64,000 nucleotides of DNA, taken from contig JAQFVV010006231.1 in the NCBI GenBank assembly GCA_028023455.1, positions 7,142,036 through 7,206,035 of the forward strand, read 5' to 3'. This DNA is from Epiperipatus broadwayi (taxonomy: Eukaryota; Onychophora; Udeonychophora; Euonychophora; Peripatidae). Below, piece after piece: positions 27,184 through 39,747 of the stretch. Positions within the stretch are counted from its first letter, which is position 1, and the number at the start of each line of letters is the position of its first letter. The notes beneath the pieces are model-generated. The model was not told where the DNA came from, did no database searches, and saw nothing but the letters and a program-made list of their open reading frames with translations. The translations under genes and the position numbers were made by a program.

Positions 27184-27650
27184 TAATATATGATAATAGT
27201 AAGGAAAGTAGTTTATTATTTAAGGCTTGAACAGGATCTTTAGCTACAAGAGAATATACATGTAAATGGAAAAACATGGGTGATTTATTTTGTAAATTAT
27301 GTAAAGAAGGAATAGAAAATATTAGGCATTTGTTAATTGAATGTAAATGTTGAAAACAGAAAGGGCACATATAATGAAGTTATGGGAAAATAAATATGAA
27401 CAAAGTGATTATACAGAAAGTAGATTATTGGTTTTTATGCTGGGTTTGGAAAAAGATAAGGGGGATTTAGATATAAAGGCTGTAGAGTTGACAAAGATTA
27501 TGTTGTGAAAATGGGATGGAGCAGAATATGGGAAAAATTAGACTGGGGAATGTAAAATTAAGTAGCTAACAAGTTTTTCTTGGTATAATTGCTGAGAGAT
27601 TCTTGACTTCGTTTAAGGAGTAGCTACAGTACAGCACATCACATTACTGT
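27184..27650 (+). pseudogene. LINE 3' fragment with C-terminal CCHC-like motif, copy 1
   Basis: The translated stretch reads NIRCELIYDNSKESSLLF, then MGDLFCKLCKEGIENIRHLL and IECKC. The C-X2-C...H-X4-C arrangement is usual at the C-terminus of several LINE clades' ORF2. A similar but longer copy is at 49846-50663. The 3' part carries GACTTCGTTTAAGGAG and a CACATCACATTAC end. Stops are present (after IECKC and elsewhere). The clade is not determined. Confidence 0.8.
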
Positions 27651-30600
27651 TTTAAAATATCACAAAAGAACTTGTGAGAATTCCAACTAGGAGATAGATT
27701 CATTAGTGACTTTATTAAAACCTTTGTTACTGCCATTGTAACCATAGATTCATCAGTCATTAACTATGTGGTTTATAGTTTATCCACATCTATGTAGATC
27801 AGTGACTGCTAAATTGCATTTGTGAAGCAGATAAGCACAATGACCATGGGTTATCCTGAATCTGTTGATGAGAATTTAGTTAATATCAAATGAAAACAAT
27901 TGTAGTACATGAAAACATTTTTTTCTTTTTTCTTTTTTATTATTACAGAATAGGAGAAGGAATATCTTTGAAAAAGATTATTAACAAATAAAAATATTAA
28001 TATTATATAAAAAAATTTAAATATTGCAAATTTTAACTGTGAAAAAAAATTGAACTAATTAATAGTCAATAAAATATAATGTTGAGAGAGAGAGAGTAAA
28101 TAACACTGTTTATTGTCTTTATCAAACAAACACATAAATTAATTTTTTTATGGGTATTTGCTATCAAAATATAATTTGAATTAAAATATTTTTAAAATAA
28201 AATTATTACTTTTTTCTAAATCTCCTCATATACCACTTTAATGCAATTTTTAAATAATTCCTCCTTTATTTTTCTAACAATTTCAACTGTCCTGCATTAA
28301 AGTGTATATGAGTTTTATAAAAAGTAATACATATGAATATATGAACAAATGCAAAAAAGGTAAAGAAGATATAAGAAAAATAAAATTAATATAAATTGAG
28401 AGAAATCTATGAATTAGCTAATCATTAAACAACAAAAGTCACATTTATAATATGACTAAACATCAAATAAAAAATACAATTGCATATTTTTAAAAATTTT
28501 TTTCTTACTAATCATTAAATTGATTTTTTAAAATTTATTTAGTAATCACAATCTATCATTCATTCTTAAAATAAGCACTGATATAATCCTATCATTTCTA
28601 TTCATTAAATTTCCACCATTGTTAAAGAAAACACATTCTTAAGCTAAAATATGAAATATAAAATACTTTTATAATTTCATTAAGTTGAAATTATAATTTA
28701 TACTTTTGAATTATTTTATTTGTAACTTATTATCACTACAATCCAAATTCGCCTTCATGGTTTAATTTTATGCAATTTTTGATTTAAATGTTAACTTATT
28801 CACCTTTGCGCTTATGGCATTACATGGAAACGGATATCTTTTTTGATAGATTTATTACTGATAATTACCATCTTATTTATATTGGTTTTTTAACTTAATT
28901 TATTATGGAATTGTGTTTGCTTTCATTACTAATTAAATTTATTCTGGAATGTTTGTGTTGACTACTCTTAATGAAAATATTTGTTTTTTAATCATTGGTT
29001 ATTTGATAAATATATTATTAGGTTTATTTTCTAAATAAATGATTATACCTTTCATGTACTGATGTTTTTACAAAAAATATAAAACTTATTAGATTTTTGA
29101 TGTGTGTGTATATATTAATATGTACATGATGATAGCTTTGACAAGTAGAACACACACACAAAAGTACCCCCCCCCCCATTCTCTTGATTGACTTACAAAT
29201 TGGGAAAATAGCAATAAAACCAACAACTTTTAACATATCACTTTTCATGAAACAAATGCCAAAATTGAATTATGTATGAATCCAATTTAAACAATTAACT
29301 TAGAAAAACTATAACAATGTTATTTTTTTTTCTTGTTTTAAGTGCAATGATTTCTGTAATCTAATTAATCTGCTCTACATTCTTTATAATAAACTAGACC
29401 AATTGTTGATTTTTGTACCAACAGTTATTCAAATTCCAACATTTATTACATTTCAAACCAAATGAATTGTGAAACTTCCAGAAGCAAAAAAATTGTTAAA
29501 GGCTTTTGTTTCTAAGCTAAGATTGAATAAAAAGACAATATTGCTGTCAAGCCATTAATATTTATTTCAAATAAATGAATGAAACAGCTTTTGAATTTGA
29601 ACATCTTTCTCAATTATAATTATATGGCCGACCATCACCAATCTAATGACACATCTTTCTATAATGAACACTTTACTTTTTTATAATCCAACTCAATTTT
29701 ATCATTTTTTTTCACATTTCAGGGTTCACGATTTGTGATTATGCACCAAAAATGATTTGAAAATATACTTTTGTAAAAGAAACTAGATTATTTTTTCTTA
29801 CACAAATAATGTACATAGATAGCATAACTTAAGAATAAGGAACATTAAAAAATCAAAAGTGTGATCAAAATAAATTTTGATATATTTTATGTATGCATGT
29901 ATGTTTTCTGCATAGAAACACGTAGAAGTAACTTGGCAAAATGATTTTAATATTAGTTGAATCACCATTAGTGGTAGTTTGTCAATTGAATATCATACTT
30001 TTTGAATATATTAGAAAAATATTTTACAATTAAGTCAATGAATAAACTGATGTTAATTTTTCAAGCAATGATATTTTCACCAATAACAAAAAATATGGCA
30101 TAACAATATATATATAATTGAAATATTGGCTTTTGAATACTTAATAAAAATCATATTGCAATATATATATATTTTTCTTTTTAGAAAAAAGACTTGAATA
30201 TTTAGCACATACAAATATGGGGATAAAATTCTGAATAAAAAAGCATAATAGAAATAAAAATATTTTCAGTTAAAATCAAAATAAAAAAAGGCAAAATTTT
30301 AGCATCAAATCATAATGTCTCCTAAGTTTGTGACATCTAAATCCACATTCTATGTTTAAAATTATATGGAAATAACATTTTAAATGTATTCTTTATTTTC
30401 CTATTTTTAAGTTTATTACTTAGTAAAGCCTTTCAAATATTTTGATAACTTTGCACTAATGGAAAAAAATACATTATTATCTTTTAAATAATTAAATGAT
30501 TTTCAAAATGATTTCGTTTTTATGATACATATTTCAATGTATTTCCATTAGCCTTTATATATATTTGGTCAAAATTTACCATACTATAAATTTAAGTAAA

Positions 30601-30907
30601 TAACATTTTAAAGAAATATTTTGAAAATTTCAATATTTGCCATCATTAGCTAATAAACAAGTATGACTGTTTTAATTCTAGAAGAAAAATAATCAAAAAT
30701 AGACAAAGAATAATTTTATAATAACTGCAAATCAATCTGTAAAACACAAATATGTTCACATATATCACATGCTGTTTCTTTAATCTGCTGTTGTCTTCTA
30801 ACTTCTTTGGTTTAACTTTCTGAGATTCAACACAATGCTTAATTGCAATTATTCACTATATTACATTCTCAATATCATCCCAATAAAACGATTAATATTG
30901 CATGTCT

Positions 30908-31327
30908 TTATATTGTCTTTGAAATAAGTTTATAAAAAGGAGCTATCATTTCATGAAAATCATAAAATACGTTTTTCATCTCATGTAACCAAATCATCGT
31001 AATGTGCATTAACTCAGGTGGATTCAATGTCATATCCAGCAAGCTGAAAAGCATACAAAGTAATACTATAATTCTCATATTCTTAAATAAAAATTTTCCA
31101 AATATCTTTACATTTTTAAGGGATTCACGATTCTTCTCCCTACAATAGATGGTTTTATTGTTAGAATGAGATACTTCTCTTTTACCTCGTTCTAACATGG
31201 AAAAAATCGAAAAAGTATTAAAAAAATAATTCCAACTTCGTTCAATCCTGTAACATTGCTCTGTAATTGCATTCAAAAGAACATGAAATACATTCTCTAA
31301 AATGATTATCGATGGCATGCTATTCAT
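30908..31327 (-). CDS. Unrecognised 139-codon ORF inside brummer intron 1
   Basis: An open frame about 550 bp downstream of brummer exon 1 on the same strand. It is long for sequence this AT-rich, with an ordinary amino-acid mix: a hydrophobic segment IIVLLCMLFSLLDM near residues 86-99 and an amphipathic tail ELMHITMIWLHEMKNVFYDF. No family was recognised and no splice or promoter signal clearly supports it. It could be chance, an exon of a small gene, or part of an unknown element. Confidence 0.25.
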   Translation of the reverse strand: MNSMPSIIILENVFHVLLNAITEQCYRIERSWNYFFNTFSIFSMLERGKREVSHSNNKTIYCREKNRESLKNVKIFGKFLFKNMRIIVLLCMLFSLLDMTLNPPELMHITMIWLHEMKNVFYDFHEMIAPFYKLISKTI

Positions 31328-31878
31328 GTTCGTTCTTTATAATTGGGAAAGATGCCTGGGACACGTTAACATACATGTGATGAGATTTTCATCGACAATA
31401 TACGATTTCCGCCTATTGATAGTATGGCTATAAATTAAAGGGATTCCGTCTATGCTCACTCCTTTTTATATTGATACATTAATTAAATCAAATGTTCATG
31501 ATTATCACAGTTAATTAAAATACTACCGTTGTTTTTAGATCTACGTGCACAATTTGATCGCACAGCGCTAAGTTCTAACTCAAATTACTTTACCATTATC
31601 GGATTCTAGTTAGATTTTTTTTTTAAATCAAAAAGCGATCAAATTGTTCTAATTAAACATAGTTGAATTTCACTTTCATGTCGCACATTATCATTAATTT
31701 TACAAAATTGTTATGTGATATGCAGCATTTCTAAATATATATTGTTTGTGTGATTAAACATAAATGACATTATAAATCCAGTAAGTCATTTTTTTTTTTA
31801 TTGTTGCAGAATAATAGCAATCAATCTCACTTTGAACAACTTTATATATTAAAACTTCTTAATTGTATTAAAACTTAC

Positions 31879-32035
31879 CTAAACAGCAGTTGCAAACTAG
31901 ACAACAACCCGCAATAGCTCCAGCAGATGCTCCCGCCACTTTATTAATAAGAGCAGGAGCAAACTCTCGGAAACAACTAGCTACACCAACATGATAAATT
32001 CCAAGAAATCCGCAACCCGCAAAAGATAAATTCAT
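31879..32035 (-). CDS. bmm: brummer/ATGL (PNPLA2) triglyceride lipase, exon 1 (start and catalytic Ser)
   Basis: First coding exon of the lipid-droplet lipase that hydrolyses stored triacylglycerol, the first step of fat mobilisation. It encodes 52 residues plus one base. [19 protein letters not shown] includes the glycine-rich oxyanion loop (residues 7-12). GASAG holds nucleophile Ser37, which pairs with Asp156 in exon 4. The start is fixed by family agreement with arthropod brummer and by an in-frame TAA five codons upstream (32048-32050). The donor is AG|GTAAGT. The four exons give 241 codons covering the patatin domain only; the C-terminal part is off the left edge. All four joins keep frame and every splice site is GT-AG, so the gene looks intact as far as visible. 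Confidence 0.96.
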
Positions 32036-33519
32036 TCCGAAATACTTTTAGATCACAAATTAAATGTACTTAAAACTTAATCCTTCAAAATAAACTAGGT
32101 ATTGCATAGGTACACGGAGAAAATAAAGTAAGCCACGACAATTTCAGACAGTTTGTATATGATAGAACTTAATTCTCATTTTTGCCAGATTGCTAATTTA
32201 AAATCTCGTGATTTTACATGAGTACACACCCACGAATTCTATAATTTGATTGGTTGTTTATGAAATCGCAAGAGGTAGTGGTAGTATAGTGAAAATATTA
32301 ACCAATCATTATCTCGACATGGTTTTGTTTTTAATTTTCACTATGGCGCCGACATTTTAACAGTTTTTATTATTACTTGTCTAAACCCTAAAACTATATA
32401 CTGTATTGTAATTAATTGATAAAATGTGTTCAGGTTTGTATGCAGAGTATATCAAAACATATATCATAAACTGAAAAATTAACAGATACATATAATAAAA
32501 ATTTCGTTTTCCGGACGAATCTTAATTTATTTTTTTTATAATAATTTTATTTATGCCCCCACAATCTATTTTATCTATTAAAATGCTTTCTCTAAAACTT
32601 ATTTCAAGAGACTTGAAGCTGGGTTTAAATATATTTATTTTTTTGTAATTTTTTTCCTCCGCATTGTCTTATTTTTATAGCGTTCATATTTATACATGTA
32701 TCATTTTTCCAATTTTTGTTCTTACTGTTTACTTGTATGTATGCGTAGTTACTGCCGAAAATCTGATTTAAGTACAGTATTGTGTTATATTTGAAAAAGC
32801 ATATTGCATCCGCCATTTTAATACTATACGTATTGTTCGTTGAATATGCCACCAGATATATAAAGCACTATATTATCTTCAAATGCCGAGCATTATCATT
32901 TGGGCTTTACCTTCTCGTTGGTTTAAATCAATTCTCAAATCTTTATATCAAAACAATGTGTTAAAAAGTAAACATTAAAATTTTGAAAACAGCATAAAAA
33001 TGAATGCTTAAATTAATTTGTTTTTATCTTGCGAAAGAAAACTTTTTTGGTTTCCAATAGCAGACATCTCTATGCGTTGAATATCACACCTTTATGTTTT
33101 TAAAAGTATTTTTATAATCTTTCAAATTGCTTGCAGAAAATTACATTTATTTATTTATTCTTTCAGAACTTTGAGAGTATATATAAATTTTTTAATTCTA
33201 AAAATTGTATACATAATGGAAAATTGTTTAATTCTCAAATAGTTCGTTTTATTGAATTTTTATGTCTCCTAAATAATTTTTTTCAGTGCATTCATGAATC
33301 CGTGTCTTTTATAATGAATGATAGTTATAAATTTTTGATCAAAAAATTTGGTAAAAACATCGCTCTAAACTAATCCAGCTATCATTAATGATTTGCAAGA
33401 AAGTCATTTTCTCATTTTTTATTGATTCTTTTAACATATTCATATAATATTAATTCAAATCATTTAAGTTTTATTGATGGTAGTGTTTATTAAATATAAA
33501 ACAAAGGTAGATTTCCACC
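32036..33519. promoter_or_regulatory. Upstream region of brummer
   Basis: Probable 5' UTR and promoter area. Less AT-extreme patches occur at 32110-32360, with a CCAAT-type box (ATTGG at about 32249-32253 on +) and the small GGCGCCG cluster at 32345-32351. No TATA box or start site can be assigned with confidence. The rest is AT-rich with no recognised gene. Confidence 0.3.
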
Positions 33520-33838
33520 CTAGTGTTATCTAGCATAAATTTAAAGAATAAATGATAATCAGATGCAAATAAATTTTTTCCTTAATATATAAATTTTGTC
33601 TTTATCATTTAAACTTTGGACTCAAATGGAAGAAATGCAGACATGGCATCCAACTATCTTTAACCCCTGTTTTACTTGTCAAGTTAAAAACTTGAAATTC
33701 AAATCAATTTTAAGTCCCAATCATCATTGATAAAATCAAAATCCAGAAACTACTTGGAGGATGGGGATTTAAATATTAAGGATAGATATGTACATCTGAT
33801 AATAAATGATTTTTCAAGTTTATGCTAGATAGGACTAA
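33520..33838. repeat. Degenerate foldback repeat
   Basis: Arms 33520-33567 and 33791-33838 are roughly 80% reverse complementary (core TATCTAGCATAAA). The interior includes GGATGGGGATTTAAATA, like the repeat at 3311-3515. It is probably an old non-autonomous DNA element. Confidence 0.5.
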
Positions 33839-34239
33839 AGTATAGAGATGTTCCAATCTGTTATTGCTTAGGTTGGGAGTTGGATAATTTATTGTCATTA
33901 TTTTCAATAAATATATAATTTAGATATAGTATAAATTATGTTTAAAATATCAAGCAATGGCAAGCCACAAATGATGATCATCAAATGTTATTGGTTATTT
34001 GTATCATGCATTATCTGGTTGCTGCAACCTATTCATATCAGAGAACTATTTACAGGCATAAGATTTAGATTCCTCATAAATTCATATAAATTCTGTCAAC
34101 TGCATAATGAATTGCAAAAGTTTCTTTTCAAATATAGTATTTAATTCATTTAAGTTTTTATAGTTTCTTTCTTATATCTTTTTTTTATGTAGAAATAAGG
34201 CAATTATTATGACTTGAAATGTCTTAAGCAAACATTCTG

Positions 34240-35010
34240 ATAAAAAATTTGGTACCAAGGTTTACTGGTGCAAAGTTTTTTTTATTAATTCATTTAAATG
34301 TGAACCATCTTCAAAACCAGTTAATCTTTTAAAAGTTTCTAACTGAAATTCATGGGAATGTATCTGAAGGTTTGGAATATTAACTGTTGATACTGTTTTT
34401 CTTAATAATTTTGTCTTTAGTTTTGCATTAACATACATCTTATATTTTATTAGTTAATAATCATTTCCTGTGTTGAATCTATTAAGAACATAAATAGTAT
34501 TGAAATACATATTTTCTGTTATTTAAAATGTAATTCAGTTCTACTATATTTTCATTTGAATACTTCATGCCCATTTTGTTTAGGATTTTTTTCAAAATAA
34601 TAATATACAGATTTTTTTTTTTTGTAAACTCCACAACTTTGCTCTCATAAACAGCACTTTAGTCTTTCAGTCATTTACCAATTCTTGTATTAAAATCCCC
34701 CTATGATAATTTTAAACTATTATTTGATCTGATCAAAAGCATTTTATGTATCTGTACAAAAATCCTCTGCTTCTTCATCAGACTGAGAACTTGTTGCTGC
34801 ATAAAGTGAATAACTAATGTTGCCATTCTGTCTGATATTCCATCAATCTCCATAATGTTGTCCTTTTACTTTTTAATTATAATGAAATCCATTTCACTCA
34901 TGTTTTCAATATTTGTGTCTGTAGTAAAGCATATGCTCATTTTTAAAATCAATTGTCTCTTTACCTTCTAACTTCTCAAAAGTTTCCTTGATCTTTAATT
35001 CAGAAAGGTA
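34240..35010 (-). pseudogene. RTE-like LINE fragment E (endonuclease)
   Basis: On the minus strand: YSLYAATSSQSDEEAEDFC (about 34750-34810), then GDFNTRIGK near 34690-34715, then ENMYF, VLNRFNTGND and NAKLKTKLLRK. These are the middle and end of the APE endonuclease and linker of the RTE family. The RT part is absent. Stops and frameshifts throughout. Confidence 0.75.
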
Positions 35011-36045
35011 AAGAGCTAATAGACTCACCGTGCTGGCTGATGTGTGTGTTAGAGAGTCAGACTATCCATATTAGTAATTATATGAATAATTGCATAAGTA
35101 TAATAGCTGCAGCAATAAGAACATATGAAATGAACATTGGGAATTTGCCTTGCTTAGTTATTTTAAAGCCTCAAAAGGGAATCAAAGAGTCTTCTTTCAG
35201 TTAACAGCAAACTCCTTCTGCAGCCAATTATTAGTCTTAATAGATAATTTTTCTGTTTTATTTATACATTTGCAATACAGATAATGAACAAGTAGAATCT
35301 AGTTAATCAATTTTACTTTTGATTTTGTATATAATTGTTATATAATAATTGATTGATGACATTAAATTTTCTAACTATCATTTGTTTACTATAATGTATG
35401 AGTTCAAAATTTATTGAGGAATAAATAACTATTTTTATATTTTAGCATAAAACTTGGTACTTGGAATAGATAAAAATTATTTTATTTTTCTGATGATTTT
35501 AGTATTAGCAAGTTAAAAAAAAATTCCATTTTTGAATCTTAATGTTTATTTCAAATTGCTTGCTCATGTAATGCAATTAAATTATTACAAGTATATGAGA
35601 AATAGTAAAGGGTTAATTAAAGATGCTTAAAAGATCTAAATTTTTGATATAAAATGAGCACATAAATAATAAATAATGAAACAGAACTGGAATCATTCAT
35701 AATGTAATATTATCTGCACTAGTTAAGTTCAAGATTCCATGGTTTTGTCTTAATGTCAAAATTTATTAAGTTTTGGAACAATTTATTGAAAAAAATAATA
35801 TTCTTTATTTTAACATTGCAGTTCATTCAATATCAAGTAAATCTTCTTTTTTTTACATTTACCTCGAGGTTTATGATGATGGTATGTTAGATGTGCAAAT
35901 ATGTTGGACTATTTCCATTATCTAGTATTGAATGTTGAATGTATAGAACATTTTAAACTTTATTTAAACTTTTTAAGTACAAACAACTTGTTATTAATAA
36001 CACACTAATAGACAAGACAAGTTAGTAATTACAAATGTTTTGAGT
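35011..36045. other. AT-rich intergenic sequence
   Basis: No coding or repeat structure recognised. Confidence 0.5.
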
Positions 36046-36212
36046 AGTATTTTATTATTCTCCATTCTTTGTCAGGTGTTGCCTGACCAATGACATATAA
36101 AGTTCAACATAGCATCGAACCCATGCCCAGTACTTAGTATTTGCCTGAAAATCACTGGTCAGGCCGACAATACCTGAAGAAGAGTGGGGAATAATAATAC
36201 TCTTAAATGTGT
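36046..36212. repeat. Foldback element with hammerhead-like hairpin
   Basis: GTATTTTATTATTCTCCATT...GTCAGGTGTTGCCTGACCA on the left pairs with TGGTCAGGCCGACAATACC... on the right. CTGAAGA (36174-36180), an extra A and stem GAGT/ACTC (36182-36185 with 36199-36202) follow the architecture of 474-500, but GAAA is replaced by TTAAA. Confidence 0.6.
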
Positions 36213-36319
36213 AATTAGTAACACGTTATCTATTTTTATGTCATTTCTAGCCAATTGTTTGTATTCGGAAGACATTCAACATTTAATAATAGATACTCCT
36301 TTCCTTTGCATTTAATTTT

Positions 36320-37350
36320 AGCATTTCAATTGTTCGGCAATCTTCTTTGAATACTTTCTTTTTCTTATTATATACTTAAAATTAAACATAGCTCTATGTA
36401 TATGTAAACCAAGGTAATAAATCATCCACCCCCAGGCTGTGACTTAAAAGCACTCTAAATATTGAACAAAGGATCAAGAATAGAATGAATCCACCTGTTC
36501 TTGGTAGGTCTGATGTTTGTAAGCATACCTTTAACAATATTATCTTTCTTATAGCATTGCCAAATCCATAAAATATTAATATCATTTACTTTCTTTATTA
36601 CTTTTACAATGCTTTATGTAATAGTTGTGAAGAAGATTGCTGGAGCAATTGAAAACATCAATAGTGAGTTATAATTATATAAAGCATTGTAAAAGTAATA
36701 AAGAAAGTAAATGATATTAATATTGTACTTTCTCAACATTGTTGTTAATTCAGAGTGAAATTAATTTATCAACCAGATGGAAAATGGTGCTTAAGAGTTA
36801 TTAAACTCATAATTAATTATTTTAAGATCTTGATTGTAATAATTAAACAAGATTTAATATGTAAACTTTAAATTAAACATAGATCAATGTATATGAAAAC
36901 AAAGGGAGTAAATCACCCTCCTGATTCGATCCTTTATTCAACATTTAGAATGCTTTTAAATCATAGCCTGGGGTAGGGGATTTATTCACTTTGTTTACGG
37001 ATACATTGAGCTATGTTTCATTTAAAGTTTACATATGAAATCTTGTTTAATTATTACAATATCAAGGTGTTATAAAAGTGAAATGCTATCTCCAGCCTTG
37101 TATTATTAATTATGAGTTTAATAAAAAGTGCCATATTTCATCTGGTTGATAAATTATTTTCAATCTGAATAAACAAGAATGTTGACAAAGGTATGCTTAT
37201 AAACATCAGAGTTAACAAGAGTAGGTGGATTAATTCCATTCTTGATACTTCGTTCAACATTTAGAGTGATTTGAAGTCATAGTCTAGAGATTCCCTTGGT
37301 TTTTTATTATTTAATAAAAATTTGAAGAAGGTTGTTGAACAATTAAAACA
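36320..37350. repeat. Long palindrome with a nested smaller palindrome
   Basis: The left arm (36320-36935, after removing the insert) and right arm (36955-37350) are diverged reverse complements around about 36945. Matching blocks include TAAACTTTAAATTAAACATAG against its complement near 37020, and CATACCTTT against 37190. About 200 bp (36533-36733) is present only in the left arm and is itself a hairpin: about 50-bp arms AATATTAATATCATTTACTT... at 36571-36622 and 36671-36722. Three hammerhead-like hairpins are present: the insert loop (36627-36654, 6-bp stem), the right outer end (37322-37348) and the left outer end in reverse (36323-36352). Confidence 0.75.
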
Positions 37351-37359
37351 TAGAGTATA

Positions 37360-39059
37360 CATATTAAAATTTGGAACATTACTAAAATTAAGCATAAAAG
37401 GAAGGTGATTTACTTATTATTGCAAAAAAAAAAGTAAATTAATTTTTTAATCAAATCATGGTTAGAAGCTTTTCTATAAACTTGAAATGGTTGTTTTTAT
37501 CACTTTAAAATATAAATGATTTTTTTAATTGTATTATCTTTTTTTATATATATGATACTATAGTCAAAAAGTATAGATATAATAAATTAAATATTTTTTA
37601 AATATAATTTTGGAATTTGTCCAGAATAGTTATCACAATAACTAACATTACTATGAAATATGATTTAAAAGATTATTGTAAAAATTTTGTAATTTTTACG
37701 CTTGATTCAATTTATTCAAATTTTATTTAATTTTTGTTAAATATAAATTCCTATTATCTGTTGTAATATAATAATAGATGTGGATTATATATTGAATATG
37801 TTATAAAAGATTTATACCAATTCACAGTTTAAAAATTATTCAAAATTAAAATTAAAAAATTTCCTACCAACAATTTCCCTGTTACATAGACTTTTCACAC
37901 AAAGTAGCATAAAACAAATATATATTAGTCTACTTTCTCATAATTTTAACTCGCACTCCAACGATCTCTAATATGAAAATAACATTAATGTGAAAATAAC
38001 TTATAAATAAATTAATAACTTCAGAATCATAAATCTTCACTAACTGAACATTTTTAATTTTTTTTTAAAAATTTTTTCAAAAAAGTCAACTTTAGCATGC
38101 TCAAACATAATCTTATAATCCATATTGTTTTTTAATCTACTTTTAGAACTTTCACTCTTTCATTTAAATTCAAACTATTTTGATCTGTATTTAATTTCTT
38201 ACAAAAAAAAAACAAAAAACAAGAAATAATATAAACCGTTCTAGAAATGATATTCCTATTCATTTTTCTGTTGTATTTTTCTATAAATTATTTAGAGTAA
38301 TATTCTTCCACCATACTATTTTTATATTATCAAACATAATTCTTTCTTAAAATTTATAAAAAGATTATTTAAAAAGCAAAAAAATAAAATCATATTTTAA
38401 ATTTACCTTAATATTTTAAAATTTTTTAATTATCAAAACTATAATTTTTATTAAATAAAATATCTTTAATGAATTTATCAGAATAACTAATACTAAGATA
38501 ATTTTTATAAAATTGTCTTTTTGGGAACAAAGTTATATTTTTAGAACTAATTAATTACATCACCAGTCATTAACTTAAAATATTTAACATCAACAGAACT
38601 AATTGAATTTTTTTTTTTTTTACATTTTACATTTTTATTTAAAAATTAGCTAAATGCTTATTCTTTACTCATCTTTAAAATTACTCAACTAAATGAAAGT
38701 TTAAAAACGAAAAAAAGAAAATTAATTAGTTTTGCTGAGGTTAAACATCTCAAGAATAAGTCAATGACTAATGATGTAATTATTTCTCATGTAGCCCAAG
38801 CTGTCTGTTTTATTATTATGAAATATGTTTTTTAAAAAAAAGGCAGATAAAAGATTGAATAATGATACATATATATATTTTTGTAGAAAAATATATTTTG
38901 GTAGCTTAAGTTAAAAATAATAATATGCATTATGAATAAAATGAAAAAAAATTTTCAATGGAGTAATGCACAAATAAGATTTTCCTTTAAGATTTTTGAT
39001 TTGATTAGTAGAATTGTTGAAAGGATCTCTAAGGCTCCTGAATAATTTTTTAAAAAAAT
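37360..39059. other. AT-rich intergenic sequence
   Basis: Mostly low-complexity A/T sequence with no recognised coding. Diverged upstream parts of the Penelope-like remnant may extend back into 38700-39060. Confidence 0.5.
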
Positions 39060-39705
39060 TAGTCAGTTTTGGAAATTACACTTTTTTATTTATTTATTTT
39101 GAAATTTTTGAAAAGATTAATAATTTTAAGATGGAAAATAATTGGATATATGATAATTTTGATATAGAAAATATGCATTAATTTGTTAATACATTAAACA
39201 GCATTAAGGTTCTTATTTCTATGTTAGTCGATAATGGTTCTTTGTCTAGAAATAAAATTAGTGTTACTAAAGATCTACTTTTGTCTGTTGGAGGATTTTA
39301 TGTATTTCACTTACAATGGTACATTTTATAAGACTAAATGGTAGATAATAAATTATATATTATTTGTCCTTTAATTTGTTTTATTTATATTATTTGGAAG
39401 AGAAAATTATTAATTATGATTATATATATTTGAATTTTTTTTTTTCATGTGTCAAAGCATCGGCCGGGAAACAAACCTGGGACAACTGCTTGTAAGGCAG
39501 CCATGCTGACCACTCAGCCACAAACGCTTGACATATTTGAAGTTGTTTATTAGTTATGTTGATGATTGATTGATTGATTGTAATGGAAAATGATAAATTA
39601 AAAGATTTATTAAATAAATTTAATAATTTTGATGATTCTATAAAAAATATTTTAGAAGAAAAGAGATTAATTTTATTCAATTACAATTTCTAAATTTATT
39701 ATTGA
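39060..39705 (+). pseudogene. Penelope-like reverse transcriptase remnant
   Basis: DFMYFTYNGTFYKTKW (39294-39341) matches the conserved F.YN..FYKQ.G region of Penelope-like RTs. SYVDD (YVDD at 39555-39566) is the polymerase motif, followed by KDLLNKFNNFDD-like and SIKNILEE text resembling the usual SIKFTxE...PFLDLL block. The remnant is broken by frameshifts and stops, and by SINE copy 3 (39435-39532), which sits just before the YVDD motif. No GIY-YIG endonuclease was found downstream. Confidence 0.65.
39435..39532 (-). mobile_element. tRNA-derived SINE, copy 3, with 9-bp target duplication
   Basis: Same body as the other copies; the head reads TGTCAAGCGTTTGTGGCTGAGTGG on the minus strand (box A like Ser/Leu tRNA). 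The direct repeat ATATTTGAA lies at 39426-39434 and 39533-39541. It interrupts the Penelope-like remnant, so it is the younger insertion. Confidence 0.85.
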
Positions 39706-39747
39706 TAAGAGATTTAAAAAATAATTGTTTGATATATAATTATGCTT

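Larger units (their letters stand above)
4356..31878 (-). other. brummer intron 1 (27.5 kb, repeat-filled)
   Basis: Introns between these patatin exons are usually short. This one is long and contains many insertions, listed separately: a hAT-like MITE, RTE LINE copies, a SINE, hammerhead-family copies and a GC-rich nested insert. Stretches with nothing recognisable are 4356-5187, 5633-7370, 7665-8731, 9635-12134, 12456-12940, 15561-17264, 17500-19900, 24330-25832 and 27650-30907. They are AT-rich with short homopolymers, including C-runs near 6700, 10248, 11190 and 29166. Confidence 0.85.
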
